DNA of 28,687 nucleotides from contig DASXIW010000123.1 of NCBI GenBank assembly GCA_036497785.1, positions 1 to 28,687 of the forward strand, in the 5' to 3' direction. Each line of letters begins with the position of its first letter. Positions within the stretch are counted from its first letter, which is position 1. Source of the DNA: DASXIW01 sp036497785. GTDB lineage: Bacteria > Pseudomonadota > Alphaproteobacteria > Acetobacterales > Acetobacteraceae. Shown piece after piece: positions 15,574 through 22,555 of the stretch. The notes below the pieces were generated by a model. That model was not told where the DNA came from. It ran no database searches and saw nothing but the letters and a program-made list of their open reading frames with translations. The position numbers and the translations under genes were made by a program.

Positions 15574-16338
15574 TCATGAGGCCAGCCCCGCCGCGAGCGC
15601 CTCCACATCGACGGCGGCCGGGGCGGAGGGATGGCGCACCAGCAGCAGCGTCTGCCGTCGTATCGCCTCTCGCACGCGCTCATCACGCCGGATGATCCCA
15701 GCCAGTTTCGGGGTGTGACCAAGGAATTTGCGGCTCGCATGGGCCAGCGCATCGAAGGTTCGCTGCCCCGCCGGGCGGCTGGCCGCCTGGTTCACCACGA
15801 TCCGCGCATCCGAACGCCCACCGCCCGCATCGCCTGCATAAAGCTTAAGCACGGCGTAGGCATCGGCATCGGTCAGGCTGGTCGGCTCGTCTGTCGCCAC
15901 CACGAGCAGCGTGTCCGCGAATACCGACATGCGTCGCACGCCGCGATCGATCCCGGCCCCCAGATCGAGCACCACCACATCGTAGCCGGAGGCCGCCGCG
16001 CGCAGAGCCGCGAGCATCTGGTCCAGGATGCGCGGCTTCAGCAGCGCCAGGCTTCCGGACCCTGACTGGCCGGGCAGAATGTCAAAACCGCCCTCATGGC
16101 GAAACACCGCCTCGGCCAGCGTCACCCGCCCCGTCGCCACCGCGCCCAGATCGCATGACGGCATCAGCCCAAGCTGCACATCGACATTGGCGAGGCCCAA
16201 ATCGCCGGCGAACAGCAGCACGCGCCGCGCCGACCGCACCAAGGCATGGGCCAGCGTAATGGACAACCAGGTCTTGCCCACCCCGCCTTTGCCGGATGCG
16301 ACGGCAAGAATACGAGGGCCAGGACTGTCTTCGTTCAT
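15574..16338 (-). CDS. FlhG/MinD-like ATPase of the flagellar locus
   Basis: A 254-residue SIMIBI ATPase. The deviant Walker A motif ASGKGGVGKT is at residues 14-23, with both Lys17 and Lys22. Switch I reads LLFAGDLGLANVD: Asp46 aligns with E. coli MinD Asp40, but the first Asp of the usual DxD (MinD Asp38) is Ala44. Switch II is VVLDLGAGIDRG. FlhG proteins set the number and position of flagella with the GTPase FlhF. The ATG at 16338 overlaps the stop of an upstream remnant as ATGA. The open frame also continues upstream into fliG debris without a stop, so a longer fusion product is possible. It is the only undamaged reading frame in this locus. Confidence 0.8.
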   Translation of the reverse strand: MNEDSPGPRILAVASGKGGVGKTWLSITLAHALVRSARRVLLFAGDLGLANVDVQLGLMPSCDLGAVATGRVTLAEAVFRHEGGFDILPGQSGSGSLALLKPRILDQMLAALRAAASGYDVVVLDLGAGIDRGVRRMSVFADTLLVVATDEPTSLTDADAYAVLKLYAGDAGGGRSDARIVVNQAASRPAGQRTFDALAHASRKFLGHTPKLAGIIRRDERVREAIRRQTLLLVRHPSAPAAVDVEALAAGLAS

Positions 16339-16421
16339 GCGGCTTGTTCCAGGAAGGAGCCATAACGATTGAGGCGCGCTGCCAGGAATTCGGGGGTCAC
16401 GGCACCAGTTCTGGTGCTCAT
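16335..16421 (-). pseudogene. 3' remnant of a gene before flhG, probably flhF
   Basis: Twenty-eight codons in one frame end at a TGA that overlaps the flhG-like ATG as ATGA. The tail reads VTPEFLAARLNRYGSFLEQA near its end. The ATGA overlap suggests a formerly coupled upstream gene, and flhF normally precedes flhG. The peptide is too short for certain identification. At its upstream end it abuts the FliG C-terminal coding sequence in a different frame, so this looks like a deletion junction. Confidence 0.4.
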
Positions 16422-17007
16422 CATCGACATCGCGCAGTTTCACCGGTCCCAGCGACTCGATATCGTCGCGCAGCATCTTTCCCGCGCGCTCGGAGAGGTT
16501 GCTGAAGAACAGCTCGCGCAACTTTTCTGAAGCGCCCTTCAGCGCCAGCGGAAGCTTCTCCTTTTCCACCGCACGCAGCAGGGCATGCACAGCCATTGGC
16601 GTCAGTCTTTGCTGATCGTCGAAGGTGAACATCAGCGACTTGATCTTTTCCGCCGCCTCCCGGTTGCGCTCCTCCAGCGCCGCCAGGAAGGGGGGTCTCG
16701 GCCTGCCGATCCAGATTATTGAAGATCTCCGCCATCATTTCATGCGCATCGCGCCGCGTGCCGCGTGCCGCGTGCCGCGGGCCAGGTTGGACATGAACTC
16801 CGCCCGCAGCGTCTTCTCCACGCCGTCCAACACGTCTTTCTGCACACTTTCCATGCGCAGCATGCGCATCACCACCTCCATCGCGAACCCGTCGGGCAGC
16901 ATCGCCAACACCCTTGCGGCGTGGTCCGGCCGGATCTTGGACAAAACCACTGCCACGGTCTGCGGGTATTCATTCTTAAAGTAATTGGCGAGCACCGCCT
17001 CGTTCAC
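16422..17007 (-). pseudogene. fliG: flagellar motor switch protein FliG, broken in at least three places
   Basis: Three frames together spell the middle and C-terminal parts of FliG. Segment A starts at 17007 (NEAVLANYFKNEYPQTVAVV) and runs to about 16777. Segment B starts near 16750 with HEMMAEIFNNLDRQAET. Segment C runs from about 16693 (FLAALEERNREAAEKI, then MFTFDDQQRL) to KLRDVD near 16430. The A-to-B shift lies at a heptamer repeat (16756-16776) and the B-to-C shift at six Cs (16690-16695). The N-terminal domain is missing because the gene begins at the fliF junction. The tail after LRDVD is lost. FliG links the MS ring to the rotor and torque generation, so the product cannot be functional. 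Confidence 0.85.
16756..16776 (+). repeat. three tandem copies of a 7-bp unit inside fliG
   Basis: GCGTGCC is repeated exactly three times, with imperfect copies on each side (GCGCC before, GCGGGCC after). On the fliG strand, collapsing three copies to one gives LARGTRRDAHEMMAE in one frame, as expected for FliG. Two extra copies add 14 bases and cause the frameshift. The repeat therefore looks like a recent slippage expansion. Confidence 0.85.
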
Positions 17008-17789
17008 ACTTCGGCGCGCACATGTCCGGGTCCCAACGTCCGCTCCAGCAATTCCTCCACCGAGCGGCTCATCCGCAACTCGATTCCGTGGCGCAGTTCC
17101 TCGGCGCTGGCGGCAGTTCCCGCTTCGTTGGCCGGATCGCCCGCCCGCGCCAGCAACTCACCCCGGCTATGCACCACGGAAATGTTGCCCGGCCGCAGCC
17201 CGGGCACCGCGGCGGCCACCAGATTGACGATCGCCTGCACATTCTCGCGGTCCAGCCGTGCCGCCCCGGCGGTGGTCAGCATGACCGAAGCCTGAGCTTC
17301 CTGCCGGTCACGGGCGAAGGGTTCGCGCTTGGCCAGCACCAGATGCACCCGCGCCGCGCGCACACCATCGATCGCCCGGATCGTCCGGCCCAGCTCGCCC
17401 TCCAGCGCACGCAGCTGGTTGATGTTTTGCTGAAACTGATTGGCGGTGAACCGGTCCCCGCGATCGAAGATCTCGTAGCCGATCGAGCCGCCCGATGGCA
17501 GCGACTCTTTGGCCAGCAGCAGCCGGGCGCGGGCCACATCGTCGGCCGGCACCAGGATCTGCGTACCGTCCCGGCCGATCTGATGCGCGATATGCTGGCG
17601 ATCCAGGCTGTCGGCGATCTGCGCGGCCTCGCGCAGATCCAGCTCGCTGTACAGCAACGCAAAATGTTCGGCACCCCGATGCAGCGTCAGAAATGGCAGG
17701 ATGCCCAGCGTCCCCACGGCCGCCATCGCCAGCGCCGCCAGGCGGAATGGCCCCAGCGTGCCCAGCCCCGCCAGAATCGACTTCACCAC
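17004..17789 (-). pseudogene. fliF: flagellar MS-ring protein FliF, N-terminal half only
   Basis: The 261 codons encode the first half of FliF. The N-terminal membrane helix is at about residues 15-35. The ring-building motifs follow: LLYSELDLREAAQIADSL, then GDRFTANQFQQNINQLRALE, then RAARVHLVLAKREPFARD. The frame stops right after LGPGHVRAEV, a site where FliF normally continues for about 280 more residues including the second membrane helix. Immediately at the stop, shifted by one base, the FliG sequence begins. A deletion has therefore joined fliF to fliG out of frame. FliF is the base of the flagellar basal body, so motility is very unlikely unless another copy exists elsewhere. Confidence 0.85.
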
Positions 17790-18020
17790 CCCCCCTCCCG
17801 CGCGGGAGCGATGGAGCAGAATGCCGGTTTTGGCATGAACGCGAACTCTGTCTGCACGATCGAAGATCCGGATGCGTGAGGAGCGACCGGCTCAGAGTGG
17901 CCCACACCTCCTAATCGCCGGTTAACCGGCCGGCATTTGTCACCCAGTCCTACCTTGCCCGCCTTGGCGACACTGCGGCGCTTCACCGAATGTTAGGGCT
18001 CCGGTCTCAACCCTCCCCCA
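17790..18020. promoter_or_regulatory. divergent intergenic region of the flagellar remnants with a 14-bp palindrome
   Basis: The 231 bases separate fliF (minus) from the fliJ-like gene (plus) and would have held their promoters. The perfect palindrome GCCGGTTAACCGGC is at 17917-17930. Its TTAACC core resembles half of a CtrA-type site, but one half-site is weak evidence. I find no convincing sigma-54 or sigma-28 promoter. No gene is supported here. Confidence 0.3.
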
Positions 18021-18420
18021 ATGGCCAGACCGCTCGACACCATCGCCCGCCGCAGCCAAGCCGTGGATGCTGCCCGGCGCGAGCTCGCAGAGGCGCTGCG
18101 CGCAGAAGCAGCCGCAGCCGGGGCCGCGCAGGCCGCTCGCCCGCGAGCAGGCCGCCGCCTCCCGCAACGATGCATCGGACGCGGTGGCGGAGGCGTTCGC
18201 TAACTGGCTGCCACGCGGCCGGCTGGCGCTCCAGGCGGCGCAAGACGCGCGGGCGCGCGCCGAGGCCACGGCAGCCCGCGCCTGCCTGGGTGCCGCCCGC
18301 GCGCCCGCCGAGGCCGTGGAGCAGATGCTGGCCCAGCAACATGCCGAGGAACGTCGTCTCGCCCTGCGCCGCGAACAGGCCGAACTGGACGAAATCGCCC
18401 GCCGCCGCCCGCTGCCATAG
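18021..18420 (+). pseudogene. FliJ-like flagellar coiled-coil protein, frameshifted
   Basis: Two overlapping frames make one continuous Ala/Arg/Glu-rich coiled coil of about 133 residues. The first starts at ATG 18021 (MARPLDTIARRSQAVDAARR) and holds to about 18133. The second continues from about 18137 (LAREQAAASRNDASDAVAEA) to the TAG at 18418-18420 (ELDEIARRRPLP). The join needs a one- or two-base change in a GC-repeat stretch. FliJ is a small coiled-coil chaperone and stator of the flagellar export ATPase. The assignment rests on size, composition and location beside fliF, not on a strong signature. A generic hypothetical coiled-coil protein is the alternative. Confidence 0.5.
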
Positions 18421-18517
18421 CCTGGATCGCAGCCCCCGCCGGGGGTGACCTTGCCTGGATCGGCTACTCCGACGGATAATGCCGCCCAGCGCACGCAAGA
18501 TCGGGTTACACGACGCA

Positions 18518-20227
18518 ATGCCGGCTTACCCAGACTACCCGAACCCCGACCTGCTGGAGCGCATTCCGCTAGACGCCCGGGTGATTCTCGACATTGGCTG
18601 CGGCTCGGGCGCGCTAGGCGCCGAATACAAGCGCCGCAACCCGGCATGCCGGGTGCTGGGCATCGAATCCGACCCGGCCTCGGCCCGCATCGCGGCCACA
18701 CGGCTCGACGAAGTGGCGAACATCGATGTCGAGACCAACCCGTTGCCCTTTCCCGACCTGGCCTCCGGGTTGATGATCGACTGCATCATCTACGGCGACA
18801 TACTGGAACATCTGTGCGACCCCTGGCGCGTGCTGAAGCTCCAGGCCCAGGCGCTCTCCCCCAACGGCACCGTGCTGATCTGCATGCCCAATGCCGAGCA
18901 TTGGAGCTTCGCCGAGCGCCTGTTGCGCGGCACGTTCGACTACGAAGACCAGGGCTTGTTCGACCGCACCCATCTGCGCTGGTTCAATTTCGATACCACC
19001 CGCCGTGCCCTCACCGAGGCTGGCCTGGTGCCGCAGGGCGTGGTGCCGCGCATCTTCGACCTGCCCCAGGCTCGCGCCTTCACCCGGGCGATGGAACCCG
19101 CGCTGGCAGCGCTCGGCATCGACGCGGAGGCCTATCTGCGCCGTGCGGCACCGCTCCAGCATGTCTGGCGCGCCCGGCGCGCCGAAATGCCGCTGCTGCA
19201 TGTCGTCTCCACCATGCTCCCGCCGGTGGGCGGCGTCACCGAGGTGCGCGTCACCGAGCCGATGGCGGCGATCGCCACCGATTCATCCATCGCGGTGCGC
19301 ATCGTCCAGGATTTCGAGCCGATCGACCTGCCCGACGACACGCCGAAGATCTTCATCTTCCACCGCCCCATGCTGGCCGGCGAACAGGGTCTGGGCTTCA
19401 TTCGCCGGCTGGTCGACCGAGGCTATCTGGCGATCTGCGAGTTCGACGACCACCCAGACTATATCCCCGTGCTGCAGCGCCCGGACGTGCAGAATTTTCG
19501 CGCCGTCCACGCCGTACAGACCTCCACCGAGCCGCTGGGCGATTTCTTCCGCCGCGTGAACCCCGAGGTGATGGTGTTCCCCAATGCCATCAAGCGCCTG
19601 CCCGATATCCGGAACTACGCCGACCCCAGCCGCCTCACTTTGTTCTTCGGCGGCCTGAATCGCGAGGAGGACTGGCCGCAGTTCCTGCCGGCCCTGAATG
19701 CGGTGGCGGCCCTGGCCGGTGACCGGTTGCACTTCCAGATCGTGAACGACCTCGGGCTGTTCGACGCGCTGCAAACGCCGCACAAGCGCTTCACCCCGCT
19801 CTGCGATTACGAGACCTATCGCGACATACTCTCGCGCTGCGAAATCTCGTTCATGCCGCTGGCCGACAACCCGTTCAACCGCTGCAAATCCGATCTCAAA
19901 TTCCTCGAAGCGGCAGCCCATCGCGTCACCCCGCTCGCCAGCACCACCGTCTATGGCGGCAGCATCGAGGACGCGCGCACCGGCATCCTGTTCACCGACA
20001 CCACGGAATTGCGGCAAAGGCTGATGCGCCTCGTCGCCAACCCCGACTCCGGCCGCGCGATCGGCGACGCCGCGCGCGCCTATGTCACCCGCCACCGCAT
20101 GCTCGCCTATCAGATCGCCCGGCGGAACGCCTGGTACCGGTCGCTGTGGAACCGGCGGGGGGCGCTGCATCGCGACCTCCTCACCCGCGTGCCGGAGCTG
20201 GCCGTGGAAGGCCTGCAACATGCGTAA
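18518..20227 (+). CDS. bifunctional SAM-methyltransferase / glycosyltransferase
   Basis: A 569-residue protein in two domains. Residues 1 to about 175 are a class I methyltransferase: ILDIGCGSGALGAEYKRR (23-40) is the SAM loop, GDILEHLCDPWRVLK is post-motif II, and PNAEHWSFAERLLRG follows. The rest looks like a GT-B glycosyltransferase: VSTMLPPVGGVTEVRV opens it, PNAIKRLPDIRNYADP and LTLFFGGLNREEDW lie at the interdomain junction, and NRCKSDLKFLEAAAHR is the donor-site region. It probably modifies a surface glycan or lipid-linked sugar. ATG 18518 gives the likely N-terminus (MPAYPDYPNPDLLERIPL); ATG 18479 adds 13 residues. Neither start has a good Shine-Dalgarno sequence. The rgpF-like gene begins 32 bases after the stop. 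Confidence 0.82.
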   Translation: MPAYPDYPNPDLLERIPLDARVILDIGCGSGALGAEYKRRNPACRVLGIESDPASARIAATRLDEVANIDVETNPLPFPDLASGLMIDCIIYGDILEHLCDPWRVLKLQAQALSPNGTVLICMPNAEHWSFAERLLRGTFDYEDQGLFDRTHLRWFNFDTTRRALTEAGLVPQGVVPRIFDLPQARAFTRAMEPALAALGIDAEAYLRRAAPLQHVWRARRAEMPLLHVVSTMLPPVGGVTEVRVTEPMAAIATDSSIAVRIVQDFEPIDLPDDTPKIFIFHRPMLAGEQGLGFIRRLVDRGYLAICEFDDHPDYIPVLQRPDVQNFRAVHAVQTSTEPLGDFFRRVNPEVMVFPNAIKRLPDIRNYADPSRLTLFFGGLNREEDWPQFLPALNAVAALAGDRLHFQIVNDLGLFDALQTPHKRFTPLCDYETYRDILSRCEISFMPLADNPFNRCKSDLKFLEAAAHRVTPLASTTVYGGSIEDARTGILFTDTTELRQRLMRLVANPDSGRAIGDAARAYVTRHRMLAYQIARRNAWYRSLWNRRGALHRDLLTRVPELAVEGLQHA

Positions 20228-20259
20228 TAAGGGCGCATTGCCCAACATGTCGCCGAGAC

Positions 20260-21342
20260 ATGCGTCGAAAGTTCGGGCATGAGGCGGATCTATACTATTA
20301 TAGTCTGATGGGCGTCTGGACCGGGGTCTGGGCCCGGATCTGTGCGGTTCTGTCCTGGTTGGAATACCCCATCAGCTTCACCCGCGATCACCGTCAGATC
20401 ATCCAGTCTTGGCCTGACAACCCACCGAATCCCGGTCCGAAGGTTGCGATCTTCATCCATTTCGATGGCCAGGGCCGGGTCGGGCACCATACGCTGCATT
20501 ATGTCGCCTCGCTGCGCGCCGCCGGGTTCAGCACGCTCTTCGTCACCAACTCCGGCAAATTGCGCGATGAGTCACTGGCGGCCCTCAAGCCGCTCTGCGC
20601 CGGGATACTGGTCAGGCGCAACATCGGCTACGATTTCGGCGCCATGCGCGACGGGCTGGAATATCTCGGCCTGCCGCACGCCACTACCGAAATGGTCCTG
20701 CTCGCCAATGACAGCGTCTACGGCCCGCTGGCGTCGCTAGACGCTATGCTGGCGCGGATCGACCTCGAGACCGCCGACATCTTGGGTGCGACGGAAAGCT
20801 GGCAGACCCGCTACCACCTGCAATCCTTCTTTGTCGTCGCCGGCCGGACAGCCCTGACCTGCGACACCTGGCGCCGGTTCCGGGCCGGGGTGCGGCCGGT
20901 GAAATCGAAGTCCTGGGTGGTCAAACGCTACGAAGTCGGCCTGACCCAGCGCCTTCTGCGGGCCGGCCTGCGCTGTGCCGCGATGTGGCCCTATAAGAAC
21001 CTGATCCGCCATGTCGATGCCTACGCCATGATGGATCGCGGTCCAGCCATGAACGGGCTCAGCCCGGTCTGGATCGACCCGATCCTCAATATGCGCCGCA
21101 CCCACGCCGTCCGGACCCGCCACTACTTGGTCACCCGCACCCCGTTGAACCTGACCTCGGATCTCTAGCGCCAGCTGTTGCTGGACGGGTTTTCGTTCAT
21201 CAAGCGCGAACTCGTGCGCTCCAACCCAAGCAGGGTCGCCGATGTCATCGACTGGCGCGATGTGGTCGCCCAGAAATACGGCGGCACACCGGAGGCAATC
21301 GGATACGATCTGCAGCGGGTGATGAGGAACAAGGTACCTTGA
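20260..21342 (+). pseudogene. rhamnan synthesis F (RgpF)-family protein with in-frame amber codon
   Basis: The first 302 codons encode a RgpF-like protein: FIHFDGQGRVGHHTLHYVAS at about 65-84, NIGYDFGAMRDGL (121-133), LLANDSVYGPL (147-157), and YHLQSFFVVAGR. Codon 303 is TAG (21166-21168). The same frame then continues as RQLLLDGFSFIKRELVRSNP and on to VIDWRDVVAQKYG, ending at TGA 21340-21342. This is the normal family C-terminus, in which Trp usually precedes RxLLxxGFPFIK, so TGG to TAG is likely. The family takes part in rhamnose-rich polysaccharide synthesis. A 302-residue product may keep some activity. It probably forms a unit with the upstream methyltransferase-glycosyltransferase gene. 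Confidence 0.75.
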
Positions 21343-21388
21343 GGCAAAGCCAAGGGGAGGCAAAGCCAAGGGGAGGCAAGGCCAAGGG
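21341..21388 (+). repeat. 16-bp tandem repeat, three copies
   Basis: GAGGCAAAGCCAAGGG occurs at 21341-21356 and again at 21357-21372. A third copy at 21373-21388 has one mismatch (A to G). The array starts inside the rgpF-like stop codon. It has no open frame of its own and no terminator shape. It may be a slippage product or a mobile-element scar. Confidence 0.85.
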
Positions 21389-21478
21389 CTGGTCATGCCT
21401 GATGAATCCCTTGTGCACGGTTTGCTCCGAAGTGTTCATGTGATCGCGCAAGTGGTTTCGGAACTTAGCGCGTTGCTT

Positions 21479-21490
21479 GGCTTTAAAGCC
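21479..21490. promoter_or_regulatory. 12-bp perfect palindrome upstream of the GST-like gene
   Basis: GGCTTTAAAGCC is a perfect palindrome ending 29 bases before the GST-like GTG start. The position suits an operator or a promoter-proximal site. No regulator is suggested by neighbours. The rest of the 177-base gap (21343-21519) holds only the tandem repeat and no gene. Confidence 0.3.
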
Positions 21491-21519
21491 TGACCTGGCG
21501 GATGACAGGGGGAGGTCTT

Positions 21520-22266
21520 GTGACCTACCAGCTCTATTATTGGGACGGCTTGCAGGGGCGCGGAGAATTCGTCCGGCTGGCGCTGGAAGAGGCCGGTGCG
21601 GCGTATGTCGACGTCGTACGCGGGTCGGAGAAGCGTGGGCAGGGAACGGGTGCGATGATGGCACTCCTCGATAGCCGCACGGTGGCGCATATTCCCTTCG
21701 CGCCGCAATTCCTCAAGGACGACGAGCTGATCCTATCTCAGGTGGCAAATATTCTCATGTATCTTGGGCCGAAGCTCGGCCTTGCACCGCGGGACGAGGG
21801 GTTGCGCCATGTCGCGAACGGGCTGCAGCTGACCGTCGCGGATTTTGTAACAGAGGTGCATGACACCCATCACCCGATCTCGACCTCTCTGTATTACGAG
21901 GATCAGAAAGACGCGGCGAAGGCGCGGTCAGCCGATTTCCTCGCCAATCGGATGCCCAAGTTCCTGGGGTATTTCGAACGCGTTCTGCGGCAGAACCCGC
22001 AGGGCAAGGCGCATAGCGTCGGAGGGGCGCTCACCTATGTGGATCTATCCCTGTTTCAACTGGTCGAGGGCCTGCGTTACGCATTTCCCCGCGCGACCAG
22101 GCGCCTGACGGCGATGTATCCAGCGCTGGCGGCGCTGCATGATGCGGTGCGGGAACGGCCGAATATCGCGCGATATCTGTCCTCCCCGCGCCGCGTGCCA
22201 TTCAACGAATCCGGGATTTTCCGCCGCTATCCGGAGCTAGATCAGAACGCCCCGAGCGCGGGATAG
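21520..22266 (+). CDS. glutathione S-transferase-like protein
   Basis: A 248-residue protein with an N-terminal thioredoxin-like GST domain (TYQLYYWDGLQGRGEFVRLA), where Tyr or Arg near the start would contact glutathione. The C-terminal all-helical domain contains GGALTYVDLSLFQLVEGLRY, matching the GST helix motif with the N-capping Asp. The length is slightly above the sigma/mu-like average of about 210. I choose the GTG at 21520 because GGGGGAGG lies four bases upstream. The ATG at 21502 has the Shine-Dalgarno sequence inside its own coding part. It runs convergently into a DUF4337-like remnant with a 25-base overlap. The substrate is unknown. Confidence 0.82.
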   Translation: MTYQLYYWDGLQGRGEFVRLALEEAGAAYVDVVRGSEKRGQGTGAMMALLDSRTVAHIPFAPQFLKDDELILSQVANILMYLGPKLGLAPRDEGLRHVANGLQLTVADFVTEVHDTHHPISTSLYYEDQKDAAKARSADFLANRMPKFLGYFERVLRQNPQGKAHSVGGALTYVDLSLFQLVEGLRYAFPRATRRLTAMYPALAALHDAVRERPNIARYLSSPRRVPFNESGIFRRYPELDQNAPSAG

Positions 22267-22529
22267 GTCAGGCCCAGTCCGGCGAGGATCAGACCGGCCG
22301 CGCCCATCACCAACGCGAATCGGATCAACATCTTCGAGGCGGTGATGGCCGAAGCGGTGGCCAGCACGATGCCGAGTTCGAAAGCCGCCGCGGCGTTGTC
22401 GAAGCTGTGCGACATGTCCAGGGACTCGCCGCGGAGATTCTCGAATGCATGCGCCCAGACGGCGATAGCCTCCTTTCCGTCCTTGGGGTCCTTGGCGAAG
22501 CGCGTCAAGATCGACGATCGTTCCCCCAC
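22242..22529 (-). pseudogene. DUF4337-like membrane protein, C-terminal remnant
   Basis: Ninety-five codons from a GTG at 22529. The N-terminus holds a short helix (DPKDGKEAIAVWAHAFENL). SLDMSHSFDNAAAAFELGIV leads into two hydrophobic segments, GIVLATASAITASKMLIRFA and LVMGAAGLILAGLGLTYPAL. DUF4337 proteins are about twice this long and share a His-rich pre-membrane segment with similar terminal helices. The coding sequence here probably lost its 5' part before clpV took its place. The similarity is by pattern only. A short independent membrane protein is the alternative. The stop lies inside the GST-like gene's 3' end. Confidence 0.45.
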
Positions 22530-22555
22530 CCCCCAAGCATCCCATTAGAGGCCGC

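Noticed and set aside
16756..16776. Active phase variation of fliG through the heptamer tract.
   Set aside because: The gene also has a C-run frameshift and has lost both ends, so switching the heptamer could not restore function.
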